A stretch of 64,000 bases of DNA. Source: Fluviicola sp. Its GTDB lineage: Bacteria; Bacteroidota; Bacteroidia; Flavobacteriales_D; Crocinitomicaceae. Position numbers and translations under genes: made by a program. The notes below the pieces were generated by a model. That model saw only the letters and a list, made by a program, of their open reading frames with translations, was not told the origin of the DNA and searched no databases. Positions 28,316 through 38,200 of the stretch are shown here, one piece after another (position 1 is the first letter of the stretch; each line of letters opens with the position of its first letter). The DNA lies in NCBI GenBank assembly GCA_031260455.1, contig JAIRJW010000012.1, positions 93,900 to 157,899 on the forward strand, read 5' to 3'.

Positions 28316-28384
28316 AATACTAGTTTCGTTTTTTCGATTAATTTAAAAAATCTGCCTGTTTTCAGCACAGATTCTTAACAAAGA

Positions 28385-28690
28385 TTACAGGAATCCGAGT
28401 TCCAGTTTTGCTTCTTCACTCATCATGTCTTTATCCCATGGCGGGTCAAAGACAATGTTAATATGGGCTTCGGAAATGCCATCAATATGCTCCACTTTCT
28501 CCTTAACATCTTTCGGTAAAGATTCAGCTACCGGACAATTCGGAGAAGTGAGCGTCATGTCAATTTCTACAACACCTTCCCCGGAGATCCGCACCTCATA
28601 GATCAATCCCAATTCGTAAATATCTACAGGAATTTCCGGGTCGAAAATGGTTTTCAGAACTGCTACTATTCTATCTTCCAGATGTTCCAT
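28385..28690 (-). CDS. MIP18/DUF59-family Fe-S cluster assembly protein (SufT-like)
   Basis: A 101-residue single-domain protein with the PF01883 signature: TIFDPEIPVDIYELGLIYEV, DMTLTSPNCPVAESLP (conserved Cys) and INIVFDPPWDKDMMSEEAK. Relatives (SufT, PaaD-like, human CIAO2) help mature Fe-S proteins. It lies one base downstream of sufE, so translation is probably coupled. A dedicated role in the Suf pathway is inferred from its position next to sufS and sufE. Confidence 0.9.
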   Translation of the reverse strand: MEHLEDRIVAVLKTIFDPEIPVDIYELGLIYEVRISGEGVVEIDMTLTSPNCPVAESLPKDVKEKVEHIDGISEAHINIVFDPPWDKDMMSEEAKLELGFL

Positions 28691-28691
28691 C

Positions 28692-29108
28692 TTACTTTGC
28701 TAATGCAGATAATGCCATTAATTTAATTTTCTTCACCATACTTGCCAGACCATTCGACCGGGTTGGTGAAAGATGTTCCTGAAGCCCGATTTCGGAAATG
28801 AAATGCAGATCGCTTTTCACGATGTCTTCCGGGCTTTCGTTGTCGTAAACGCGAACCAGCAGACCGATAATTCCTTTAGTAATAATCGCGTCCGAATCTG
28901 CCGTTAAGCGTAGTTTACCCTGATTGACAGCGGCATCCAGCCAAACTCTGCTCTGACATCCTTCAATCAGGCGATCGTCTGTTTTTTTGGACGAGTCAAT
29001 CAATGGTAAGTCTTTTCCAAGCTCAATGATGTATTCGTATTTTTCCATCCAGTCATCGTAGATGGCAAATTCATCAATGATTTCTCGTTGTTTTTCTTCG
29101 ATACTCAT
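28692..29108 (-). CDS. sufE: Cysteine desulfuration protein SufE
   Basis: Sulfur-acceptor partner of SufS: it takes persulfide sulfur on its active cysteine and passes it to the SufBCD scaffold. The motif LIEGCQSRVWLDA places the catalytic Cys at residue 51. At 138 residues it is the expected length. It follows sufS by 9 bases and precedes the DUF59 gene by one, forming a tight operon. Confidence 0.95.
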   Translation of the reverse strand: MSIEEKQREIIDEFAIYDDWMEKYEYIIELGKDLPLIDSSKKTDDRLIEGCQSRVWLDAAVNQGKLRLTADSDAIITKGIIGLLVRVYDNESPEDIVKSDLHFISEIGLQEHLSPTRSNGLASMVKKIKLMALSALAK

Positions 29109-29117
29109 GTTGTTCCC

Positions 29118-30353
29118 CTATCCCAGCATGGAAATACTTTTCTCTACTGCTGCTATAAATTTGTCAATTTCTTCCCGTGTATTATAAAAAGCAAAAGATG
29201 CTCTGATTGTTCCCGGAATCTGGTAAAAATCCATCAGGGGTTGTGTACAATGGTGCCCCGTACGAACAGCTATTCCCTGTTTGTCGAGCAATGTCCCGAT
29301 GTCGAAAGGATGAATTCCCTGAACGGTAAATGAAACAACTGAGGTTTTGTTTCTTGCCGTTCCAATCAACGCAATATTTTCAAATGTTTCCAGCATTTCC
29401 TGAGCATATTCGGTCAGATCGCGTTCGTATTCCTCGAGTTCTTTCGAATCAAACTGATTGAGGTAATTCAAAGCTGTTCCCAGGCAGATTCCTCCAGCAA
29501 TATGAGGAGTTCCCGCCTCAAATTTGAATGGTAAGTCATTGTATGTTGTGCGCTCAAAAGTAACTTTCGAAATCATGTCGCCACCACCCTGATATGGAGG
29601 CATTTCATCCAGCAAGGTCTCTTTTCCGTAAAGCACCCCGATTCCGGTAGGACCGAAAACTTTGTGTCCGGAGAAAACAAAAAAATCGCAGTTCATAACT
29701 TGTACATCCACTTTGGTGTGCTGAATGCTCTGAGCACCGTCTACCAGTACTTTTGCGCCGACCGCGTGCGCTGCTTCAATAATCTGATCCAGCGGATTGA
29801 TAGTCCCCAGGCTGTTTGAAATATGTGCAACTGCCACCAGTTTTGTTTTCGGCGACAGCATATTTCGGTATTCTTCCAGAAGCAACTCTCCGCGTTTATT
29901 GATCGGAATAACCTTCAGCACCAGTCTCTTGCGATTCGCCAACATTTGCCACGGAACAATATTGGAATGATGCTCCATAGCTGAAATTATGATTTCATCG
30001 CCTGGTTGCAACAATTCTCCGAAAGAAGTTGCTACGAGGTTGATCCCGTCTGTGGTACCTTTGGTGAAAATAATTTCTTCTTTTTTCGGAGCATTGATAA
30101 AACGACGGATCGTTTCACGTGCTTCTTCGTATTCAGAAGTTGCTTTTTGGCTCAGATGGTGAACTCCACGATGAATGTTCGCATTGTCCATACTGTAATA
30201 TTGGTTAATGGCATCCAGAACCATCTGTGGTTTTTGTGAGGTTGCTCCGTTATCAAAGTAAATCAGCTCCTTTCCATATACCTGTTGGCGCAGAGCTGGG
30301 AAATCCTGTCGAATCTCACGCACACTGAATTTTCTTGTTGCTCCATTTTCCAT
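29118..30353 (-). CDS. sufS: Cysteine desulfurase SufS
   Basis: PLP-dependent enzyme releasing sulfur from cysteine for Fe-S clusters. The N-terminus REIRQDFPALRQQVYGKELIYFDN is that of group-II SufS/CsdA. The PLP-binding lysine is in FSGHKVFGPTG and the persulfide-forming Cys in VRTGHHCTQPLM. At 411 residues it is normal length. sufBCD are not in the window, so this block is a detached part of the pathway. A -7-like TATCTTTG lies on the minus strand at 30358-30365, and a motif shared with sdhC is just beyond it. Confidence 0.95.
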   Translation of the reverse strand: MENGATRKFSVREIRQDFPALRQQVYGKELIYFDNGATSQKPQMVLDAINQYYSMDNANIHRGVHHLSQKATSEYEEARETIRRFINAPKKEEIIFTKGTTDGINLVATSFGELLQPGDEIIISAMEHHSNIVPWQMLANRKRLVLKVIPINKRGELLLEEYRNMLSPKTKLVAVAHISNSLGTINPLDQIIEAAHAVGAKVLVDGAQSIQHTKVDVQVMNCDFFVFSGHKVFGPTGIGVLYGKETLLDEMPPYQGGGDMISKVTFERTTYNDLPFKFEAGTPHIAGGICLGTALNYLNQFDSKELEEYERDLTEYAQEMLETFENIALIGTARNKTSVVSFTVQGIHPFDIGTLLDKQGIAVRTGHHCTQPLMDFYQIPGTIRASFAFYNTREEIDKFIAAVEKSISMLG

Positions 30354-30381
30354 GGTACAAAGATAATGTAAATGCTATTTG

Positions 30382-30405
30382 TATTGTTTCTAAATAAGTT
30401 TAAAT
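30382..30405. promoter_or_regulatory. 24-bp motif in the sufS upstream region, shared with sdhC
   Basis: The text TATTGTTTCTAAATAAG, T, TTAAAT matches the sdhC copy (23102-23125) at 23 of 24 bases. It lies between sufS (minus) and a lipoprotein gene (plus); relative to sufS it occupies the -33 region, 16 bases upstream of TATCTTTG. It could serve either gene or both. Confidence 0.55.
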
Positions 30406-30452
30406 TCCAACCTTTTTATTTTAGTCGTATCTTAGCTTAAAATAAATTGCAA

Positions 30453-31109
30453 ATGAGAGGTTTATACCTATTGTTAATAGTGATTCTGATCGGATCAGGT
30501 GGTTGTGAAAAATGGCGATTGAAGCAGCCAGCCACCTTGAACTTGAGCTGGAAGTTTTATTCGACAACTTCGAATCAGGGAAATGCGGTTATCAGTAAAG
30601 GATATTTCTATTCCAAGCAATTTATTGTTTCCGGAACGCGCGTAAAAGGTGATCCGGTTCAGATTACACAGGATATATTGCTTGATAAGATCCAATTTTC
30701 CACTCAGAATGACCTGGGAATCGGATTGGATATTCCGATGGGAGACTATACCAAATTCGAAATTAAAACACTGATTGACAAGACAAATCATCCGTGTATC
30801 CGCCTGGAAGGATATTGTTTTAAAGGAGCAGAACAGATTCCGATGATTATAGAATGGTCTGATTATGAGGATCTTTCTTTCAAGGTACAGAATCCGTTCT
30901 ACCTTGAACGGAAAAAAAGCTATAAAGTATATATTGGGTTTGATGTCAATCAGCTTTTATCATCCATTCCGAGCAGTGTCTGGAACAACCCTTCCTATGT
31001 CAATCAAGATGGCGTGCCGACATTGATCATCAGCAAAGATTACAACATCCAGATGTTCAATAAAATCACGGATCAAATCCCGAATGCCCTGATATTAACT
31101 GTTGAGTAG
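30453..31109 (+). CDS. Lipoprotein of unknown function heading a sigma-factor operon
   Basis: The peptide MRGLYLLLIVILIGSGGC ends in a lipobox with the lipidated Cys near residue 18. The rest (about 200 residues) is rich in beta strands (e.g. KFEIKTLIDKTNHPCIRLEGYCFKG) and shows no domain I can name; it could be a DUF4382-like sandwich, but this is not certain. Its stop codon overlaps the GTG start of the downstream sigma factor by one base, indicating translational coupling and a common transcript. That layout suggests an envelope sensor or structural partner of the sigma/anti-sigma pair. Confidence 0.65.
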   Translation: MRGLYLLLIVILIGSGGCEKWRLKQPATLNLSWKFYSTTSNQGNAVISKGYFYSKQFIVSGTRVKGDPVQITQDILLDKIQFSTQNDLGIGLDIPMGDYTKFEIKTLIDKTNHPCIRLEGYCFKGAEQIPMIIEWSDYEDLSFKVQNPFYLERKKSYKVYIGFDVNQLLSSIPSSVWNNPSYVNQDGVPTLIISKDYNIQMFNKITDQIPNALILTVE

Positions 31110-31627
31110 TGTCTGCCGGATACAAAGATATTATCAATGGTTGCGTGAACTGGGAACGACCTGCCCAGGAAAGGCTATATCGCCTTTTCTCAAAGGATTT
31201 GTTCAAAGTTTGCAAGCTGTATGGCTCAGACACACAGGATGCGGAAGATATGCTGCATGATGCATTTATGCACATTTATAAGAATATCGGATCATATAAT
31301 TTTACAGGCTCTTTTGAAGGCTGGCTGCACAGGGTAACAGTGAACTGTTGCCTGCAGGCACTCAGAAAACGCAAAAACTTTACACAACTGGCGGAAATTC
31401 CGGTCCTGGATCAGGAAGAATTAGACCTGGAAACAGGTATTTCGTTTGCAAAGGTATTGGAAGAGATCAACTTACTGCCTACAAAGGCCGGATTGGTATT
31501 GAAATTGTATGCGCTGGAAGGCTGGTCGCACTCTGAAATTGCCGAAGAACTCGAAATTTCCGTGGGAACTTCCAAATCCCAGTTAAATTATGCCCGGTCG
31601 GTGTTAAAGCAAAAATTAATTTCCTAA
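31109..31627 (+). CDS. ECF-type RNA polymerase sigma factor
   Basis: A 172-residue sigma-70-family protein. Region 2 is seen in LYRLFSKDLFKVCKLYG and DAEDMLHDAFMHIYKNI (core and -10 recognition), and region 4 in VLKLYALEGWSHSEIAEELEISVGTSK-type text (core EGWSHSEIAEEL, a helix-turn-helix for the -35 element). It starts with GTG one base inside the lipoprotein stop and ends directly before the ATG of the next gene. Such trios usually respond to envelope signals; the target promoters are not identifiable here. Confidence 0.92.
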   Translation: MSAGYKDIINGCVNWERPAQERLYRLFSKDLFKVCKLYGSDTQDAEDMLHDAFMHIYKNIGSYNFTGSFEGWLHRVTVNCCLQALRKRKNFTQLAEIPVLDQEELDLETGISFAKVLEEINLLPTKAGLVLKLYALEGWSHSEIAEELEISVGTSKSQLNYARSVLKQKLIS

Positions 31628-32977
31628 ATGAGTCAATCACATTCAAATAATCCAAACAGGGAATTCAAATCCTTTCAGAAATCCTACCAGAACTGGGATG
31701 CCGGTACACCGTCTCCTGATTTATGGGGAGATCTGGAGGCTGATCTGGCTGTTTCCGCTGTTTGGAACCGTTTGGATGAAACGCTGGAATTAAACGGAAG
31801 TTCCGCTGATAAAGTGATGGTTGAGTCATACGAAAACTGGTCTCCGAATGCTTCCGGTAATGGCTGGACGAAACTGGAAGAACAACTTTCACGAGAACGT
31901 GTTTGGAACCGGTTGAATGTAAGTTTGAACGATCCGGTTACAACCCGCATGCCGTGGTTGAAAATGGCTGCTGCTTCCGTTCTGTTTGTTTTCCTTTCTT
32001 TTTATACGGATTATGTCATAGAATCCGACAGTTATCAGCCGCAGGCAGTTTCCGGAACGAGTGGATCTGAGCAAATGTCTTCAAATGCTTTAAATAACCG
32101 CAAACAGGCTTCAGTTGCTTCTGAGAATACTATAGGAGTTTACCATGTTCGAAATGCGACTACGAAACAAGATACCGGTAAAACCAATCTGAAAAATAGG
32201 ATTCTGGCGCAAAACGAGGTGAATAATGATTTGAATGGACCGTTTGCAGTGAATCCGAACCCAGGAAATGTTTCAATTCCAAATCCGGTTGAAAATCATT
32301 CCGCTTCAAAGGCAACGGCTTCCAATACCGTAACAACATTCGATGATCTGACTGCGCTGAATGAATTGGGCAGAAAGGAAATTGCTTACGAGCCGACTAA
32401 CGGCCAGATCGGTGATTTCACATTCATTCCGTCCAAAGTGCCGTTTAAACCAAGATTCAGTGTACAGTTCGGAGGACAGTTCTCACTCATCAATGAAAAG
32501 AACAGAAGTGCTTTCTCCAGTTCGCTCCCTTCCATGGGGATCGCGGCAGATTTGCAATACCATTATTATATCAGGAATATCCGCTTGACACAGGATTTAG
32601 GTTTCAGTCAATATGCGCAATCAAACGGAAGTTATATTAACGGGCATTATATTAGCTCAAATCAACGATTGAATACGATTTTCCTGATGTCTTCCGTCGG
32701 ATATAGTTACCGGGGAGCAACGATTTACGGTGGGATTTCCATCAACCGCTTGCTGGGCGGATACGAAGCAAACCATTCAATGATTACGAATGTGTATAAC
32801 TCCGATAAATTTCAGCTTGGAGCAACTGTAGGAATCGACTACCACATCGTACCGTTTAAAAATAAAACAGCTCTGGGTGTTGGTATGCAATATCAGTTTG
32901 TATCCAGGCTTAAAAGTGGCAATGCAGTTTTCAACGATATCCAGGGTATAAAGCTTCAGATAAAATATTCATTTTGA
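31628..32977 (+). CDS. Membrane protein with duplicated N-terminal module, single TM helix and barrel-like C-terminus (putative anti-sigma)
   Basis: The ATG follows the sigma-factor stop without a gap. Residues 20-53 and 68-100 are a tandem repeat sharing YxNW, W..LE..L and VWNRL. A hydrophobic helix lies at 111-127, followed by a Ser/Thr/Asn-rich linker to about 240, then strands such as FSVQFGGQFSLINE and GAQYQ-like segments ending IKLQIKYSF, as in porin-family barrels. Position next to the ECF sigma factor argues for an anti-sigma role of the cytoplasmic repeats. How one inner-membrane helix and a barrel-like domain are arranged in the envelope is unclear. Confidence 0.65.
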   Translation: MSQSHSNNPNREFKSFQKSYQNWDAGTPSPDLWGDLEADLAVSAVWNRLDETLELNGSSADKVMVESYENWSPNASGNGWTKLEEQLSRERVWNRLNVSLNDPVTTRMPWLKMAAASVLFVFLSFYTDYVIESDSYQPQAVSGTSGSEQMSSNALNNRKQASVASENTIGVYHVRNATTKQDTGKTNLKNRILAQNEVNNDLNGPFAVNPNPGNVSIPNPVENHSASKATASNTVTTFDDLTALNELGRKEIAYEPTNGQIGDFTFIPSKVPFKPRFSVQFGGQFSLINEKNRSAFSSSLPSMGIAADLQYHYYIRNIRLTQDLGFSQYAQSNGSYINGHYISSNQRLNTIFLMSSVGYSYRGATIYGGISINRLLGGYEANHSMITNVYNSDKFQLGATVGIDYHIVPFKNKTALGVGMQYQFVSRLKSGNAVFNDIQGIKLQIKYSF

Positions 32978-33114
32978 TTCCAACCTTTGAAAAATGAATG
33001 TATCTCTTTACCAAGAAAGATATTCATTTCGTTGTCTGCTTCTCCGGAGAGTCTAAAAATTACCTCTAAATGATAACGAAATAGTCGAGGCAAGGTAGAA
33101 CTGGCTTGATTGGA

Positions 33115-33143
33115 AAGGGCTCGTCGATTGGCGAGCTCTTTTT
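33115..33143 (+). terminator. Rho-independent terminator after the sigma/anti-sigma operon
   Basis: The stem GGGCTCG / CGAGCTC (one G-T pair) with an 8-base loop is extended by A-T pairs and followed by TTTTT. It lies about 140 bases after the barrel-like gene. Confidence 0.7.
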
Positions 33144-33252
33144 GTTAGAATTTAAAACTTGTTCAAGAATTTAGGTGATTTTCCAAAGTCCCGCTGATTA
33201 ATACAGACTTCGAGTCCGTCTATCTGCGAAATCCGCGCGATCTGTATGAAAA

Positions 33253-33275
33253 ATGAATATATCATCTATATTCAT
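33253..33275 (+). repeat. 9-bp perfect hairpin
   Basis: ATGAATATA and TATATTCAT flank TCATC. It is AT-only in the stem and not followed by a T-run; its role is unknown. Confidence 0.45.
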
Positions 33276-33425
33276 ACTCCATTTCAATAAAATAAAAACG
33301 TATTAGTTCGTAAAAAACATAAGTAAACCACATCTGTAATTTATATTTATTTTAAGATTATTGAGTGAAAGTTTTTTATTTTTTAATTTTTCCTTAATTT
33401 GGATCATCTTTAAAATAATTATGTT

Positions 33426-35210
33426 ATGAAAAAACTATTACTTTCCCTTGGATTAATAATGGTTGGTTCAACAGCGATGTCACAAGTGATTTTCTCTGTT
33501 GAAGAACCTGCTTCTATCCAGGGATTTTATGATTTCTCCAGTAACGGCGACGGTAGTAACTGGGGTTTATCAACCTTGATTGGTTATGGCCCGATTCTGG
33601 ACACCGTTGTAATTCCAAATGATGGTACATCCGGAACCAATGCTCAGGGAAATCCTGCATCTGCTACCGGATGTAATGCTTTAGCTCCGGGGAGTTTGGC
33701 AGGAAAAGTGGCAATGGTTTATCGTGGTGACGGAGGAAACCCGGGAATCGGGGCATGCGGTTTTGGTATAAAAGCTAAAATGTGCCAGGACGCAGGAGCA
33801 ATTGCCGTTATCATTGTTAACCGCGAAGATCAATTGCTAAACATGGATGGTGGTACAACAGCGAGTGAAGGCCCTTCGGTGACCATTCCGGTTGTGTTTG
33901 TTACCCTTTCAACCGGGACACTGATCAAACAACGCATCGACAACAGCGAAACAGTTGTTGTATTGATCGGGGATAAAACCGGGTATTTTAATGATGATAT
34001 CACAGTCCTGGACAACAGTTCCGTTAGAGCGAACTTTGGTTCCAAACCAGTTGCTTTAGCACAGAATGCATCTGAATTTTCTCTCAGTCCGGGTAGCTGG
34101 GTTTACAACTTCGGTATTAATAACCAAACAGGAGTTCTATTAAATACCATTATCAAAAGAGATGGTACGGAGATCTACAATCAAATTTCTCCTGCAGGGA
34201 CTATTCCATCCGGAGATTCTCTGTTTATGACAACACCTGTTTATTCTGCATCTTCCTACACTGTCGGGCAATATGAGGTAACATACATAGTTAAGATGGG
34301 AGCAATAGACGAATTCCTTGGTGACAATACCAGCAAAAATTATTTCAGTATCAGTGATTCTCTTTGGTCCCTGGCTCGTTTGGATCCTGCGGGAGATATC
34401 ATCGCAAAAGATGGTTTCTATCGTCCTTCTGCATTGCCGAACAACCAATTCGAAACCTGTATTGCATTCAAAGATCCAAACGCAAACAGAGTTGCCGTGG
34501 ATGGAATCTACTATGGAGGATTCAATATCAGTAATGATGATACAGCAACTGTTACTTTGGATGGTGCTGAATTTACCTGGTCGCTGTACACCTGGGATGA
34601 TCCGGATCAGACAATCAGTGCCGGAACTTTCTCTCTGATCAGTGAAGTAGCTGCAGGTTCTTACATCTATCCAGAGCCAGCAAGCAACATGTTTGAAAAA
34701 ACAATTTTCATGCCTATCACAAGTGATCCATACTACAGGCTTAGTAATTCTCAATCTTACCTGCTATGTATTACCAGCTATATTCCTAAGGCATACATGG
34801 CCTATAGTACAACAGATCATTATGACCTCGCTGTAGATCAGGATAATTTGATCCGCTTCCCTATTCGTAATGATGCTACAACATGGTATAATGCAGGTTT
34901 TACAGGCTTACCAGTCCCTTCAATCGCTGTGAGAACAGGAGCAACGCTGAATGTAGCTGAGAACATTGTTGAAGCTGCTGCCTTCCCAATTCCTGCTAAA
35001 GAAGTAATCACCATTAAAGTAAAAGCTGCAGGTGACGCAATCTTGCGTATTGTTGATATGGCGGGTCGCCAGGTTTCCACTCAAAACGTAAAAATCGAAA
35101 ACGGACAATTCCAAACTTCTGTTGATGGATTAAATACAGGCACTTATATATTCACTCTGGATTATTCTAACGGAACTACAAGTCGTTTCAACGTTGTAGT
35201 ATCGAAATAA
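33426..35210 (+). CDS. Secreted PA-domain protein with T9SS sorting tail
   Basis: A signal peptide (MKKLLLSLGLIMVGSTAMSQ) begins a 594-residue protein. A protease-associated domain at about 85-185 is recognised from LAGKVAMVYRGDGG, AGAIAVIIVNRED and VTIPVVFVTLSTGTLIK; PA domains usually accompany proteases or mediate binding, but no peptidase motif is present. The middle is beta-rich. The last 80 residues form a T9SS type-A tail (AAAFPIPAKEVITIKV, LRIVDMAGRQV, TGTYIFTLDY), so the protein is exported and probably surface-attached. A strong terminator follows. Confidence 0.82.
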   Translation: MKKLLLSLGLIMVGSTAMSQVIFSVEEPASIQGFYDFSSNGDGSNWGLSTLIGYGPILDTVVIPNDGTSGTNAQGNPASATGCNALAPGSLAGKVAMVYRGDGGNPGIGACGFGIKAKMCQDAGAIAVIIVNREDQLLNMDGGTTASEGPSVTIPVVFVTLSTGTLIKQRIDNSETVVVLIGDKTGYFNDDITVLDNSSVRANFGSKPVALAQNASEFSLSPGSWVYNFGINNQTGVLLNTIIKRDGTEIYNQISPAGTIPSGDSLFMTTPVYSASSYTVGQYEVTYIVKMGAIDEFLGDNTSKNYFSISDSLWSLARLDPAGDIIAKDGFYRPSALPNNQFETCIAFKDPNANRVAVDGIYYGGFNISNDDTATVTLDGAEFTWSLYTWDDPDQTISAGTFSLISEVAAGSYIYPEPASNMFEKTIFMPITSDPYYRLSNSQSYLLCITSYIPKAYMAYSTTDHYDLAVDQDNLIRFPIRNDATTWYNAGFTGLPVPSIAVRTGATLNVAENIVEAAAFPIPAKEVITIKVKAAGDAILRIVDMAGRQVSTQNVKIENGQFQTSVDGLNTGTYIFTLDYSNGTTSRFNVVVSK

Positions 35211-35234
35211 TTTGTTTTTTAATAACTACGAAGA

Positions 35235-35270
35235 AAACCAAGGGTTATTAAATTAATCCTTGGTTTTTTA
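35235..35270. terminator. Terminator shared by the PA-domain gene and the convergent kinase gene
   Basis: AAACCAAGGGTTA and TAATCCTTGGTTT form a 13-bp stem (one G-T pair) with loop TTAAAT and end in a T-run. It overlaps the stop codon of the minus-strand kinase gene at 35268-35270, and A and T runs on both sides allow action in both directions. Confidence 0.85.
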
Positions 35271-38200
35271 TTTGTATAACAAGGGAATGGAGAAAAGAAC
35301 CGTTGTACCGGAAGCAGATGTCTTTTCAATGTCAACCGAGCCGCCATGATTTTCAACGATTTGCTTCACCATTGCCAGGCCGAGGCCTGTTCCGGTAGAT
35401 TTTGTTGTAAAATACGGTTCAAAAATGGTGTGAATCTGCGATTCCGGAATTCCCGAACCGTTATCGGAAATCCGTATGTAAGCATATTTCTGATCACCAT
35501 TAATTGAAATAACGATCACTGGTTTCAGATTTAAACCTGCTGCCTGGATCCCATTTGATATCAGATTATTCAAAACCCGCAAAATCATTTCCCTGTCAGC
35601 ATTCACATAAATAGCCTCTGACGCATTCAATTCCAGCCTGATGTTTACATGATCATCATTATCAAATAAAGCCACCGCAGTCTTTGTGAGCTCCGTCAAA
35701 TTGATTTCAGCCATCACTGGTTGCGGCAACTTGGCAAAATTTGAAAATTCATTCGCAATATGAGTCAAAGCATCGATTTGTTCAATCAGAGAGTTCGTAA
35801 CACGTTTTATCTGTTCTTTTACATTTGGATCATTCGGATCAAAAACCCGTTGCAGATGCTGAACACTCAGTTTCATCGGCGTGAGCGGGTTTTTGATTTC
35901 GTGCGCTACCTGCTTGGCCATTTCCCTCCAGGCACTTTCGCGCTCTGATTGTGCCAGCTTCGCAGCAGCTTCAGCAAGTTCATTTAATTTCAGGTTGTAC
36001 TCCGCAACTAAAGAGCCAATTTCATCTTTCGATTTGTAGTTGATCTGAGAACTGTTTTTCCCCAGTTCAAACTGCGAAAAACTTTTTCTCAGAAGCAGTA
36101 AAGGTCCTGTGAGCCAGGAAGAAACCAAAAGAGCAATCAGGATAGAAAGTACCAGCAAAAGCATAAAGACATTCAGAATGGCAACAAAAAATTGGCGGAG
36201 CTGGTCTTCAAACATGTTGCGCTGGTCGAAATGGAGAATATTCAGGTAACCAAGCTGTTCATTATCATGGTTATATACCGGAACATAGCCCGACAAATAC
36301 ACTAGTGAACCAATATTTTCCTCGTGAATGAACTCTGACCGCTTGTTGAACATCAGCTCATAAAGTGCTTTTGGGTTCATTTGTTCACTTAACAAGCCCA
36401 TATTATAGATTTTCGTCCGCGAAGTCCCGGCCAGAATCCCATCGGATTGATACAGGTTGATATCTGCCAGGAAAACCTTCGACCACCTGCGCAACTGATA
36501 ATCCAGTTCATCCTGGTTCTTATCGCTGAATTTTTCCGAAATGAACCGCTGCCTTGAATTAATCTCGTTGATGACCGATATTACTTTTTCACGGATCTGA
36601 TCTGTTGAATAAGACCGGTATTGTCCGCTCAGCATACTTGTACTTGCAATGCTGAATCCGGCCAGTGAAACGACGATCAGCCCAATCAGAACGAGCTGGA
36701 TTTTGGTGATCATGGAAATCCCGTCGGATACTCGTACCTGGTCGATTTGTTTCAGTAATAAAACCAAAACAAGAATCGCTCCGAAACACACGAGGAGCAT
36801 AGCCGTTGTAGTCAGATATGAAAGCAGAGAGGGAACCGTTTTGCTCAGAACAATGGCATCCGTTTTGGATTTTTTGAAAATCAGATGTTCTGTTCCGGCT
36901 CTTTCCAGCCATTCATGTCCTCCCTCACTTTCGAACCCGAACATTTTCAGACTGGTCGGATAGCTGTACGTGCCATAATTCAACACCAGTTGATTATCAT
37001 AATATTTTGCGATCGAATACCGTTCCAATGATTCAAATACAGCGGTTTGTTTGGAAATTAAAAGTCGTGGAAATCCAATCTTTTCCGGAATCCGCTTCGA
37101 CTTCATCGTGCCGTAAAATTCCACTTTTACACCATTTCTTTCCAGCGGAATATGAAACACATAGTTAAACTGGCTGGTATAATCTTTTATGTAGTACAGA
37201 TTGCTGTCTATTTCAGACCGGATTCCATGCCGTTCGATCAACTCATCGAGCTGTCGCTTGTACATTCCGTTCAAACGCACATTCAGACTGTCTTCCAGGT
37301 AATAATAGCAATCCACGTCATATCGCTCCCAATATCCCTTGAAAACCTGGTATTCCATTACTTCTTTCAACTCCGAAAAACTCGGCTTCATATCGTGCCG
37401 GAATAAGCGCCGGATAAAAGGCACAGAAATCAATTTTTCCTTCGCCTTCGCAAAATCCACTTCCGTATTGATATCCCGGTCATCGGCCAGTTGATTGGCA
37501 AAAAGCAGGCGTTCTTCCCGCTCCTTTTTCCTGGCCTCCATTTCCAGGTTCATGGTTATTCCGAAGGAAACCAAGAAAGTGGTTAGCAAGTAAATTGTAA
37601 AACTCCAGTTTTCCTGAAAACGAAATACCACTAAAACAGAAACTATCAGCAGTGAAAACATCCAGATGATCCAGAATCCGTGCAACCTGAAAATCCACTC
37701 ATTACTGATGATTACGAAAGAAAAAATTCCCATAAGAACCAAAATCACCAAACTGGGGGAAGGATTCGTTTCTTTCCATTTGCTGATTACTGCCTGGTAG
37801 AATTGCAACAGAAACAGTGTTCCCAAACCAATAATCAGAATAAACAAAGCGGAAAAAATGTTTAGTTTCAAGAGCTCGCTCAGATGAATCGGGATAGTTG
37901 AATTGACGATGGTTAATTTAATCAGCTTCGGGAAGACCATGATTAAAACCGGGATCAGGCACAACAGTATATAAACCGATCCTTTCTTTTTTATGCCGGA
38001 AACCAGGTTAAGTATCGAAGGAAAAATAATTCCCAACATCACGGACCAGATCAAAAACTCTCCAAAATTGGGAATCCAGTTATTCAGGGCCATCAGCCCC
38101 GGATCAAAAAGTGCCGTATTGCCCATCCAGGAAAACCACCCGAACCGAAGTTCCAGAAATCGCAGTGTCAGTATTCCCAGAATGAAAAGTACCTGAATTG

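Larger units (their letters stand above)
32978..33425. other. Intergenic region with terminator, repeats and hairpins
   Basis: No gene is visible in this 448-base gap. It has a terminator (33115-33143), a 9-bp hairpin (33253-33275) and a direct repeat TGAAAAATGAATRTATC at about 32988 and 33247 that differs at one base. The stretch 33180-33245 contains GCTGATT/CTGCGAAATCCGCG-like text resembling degenerate intergenic repeats often seen in Bacteroidota. Confidence 0.5.
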
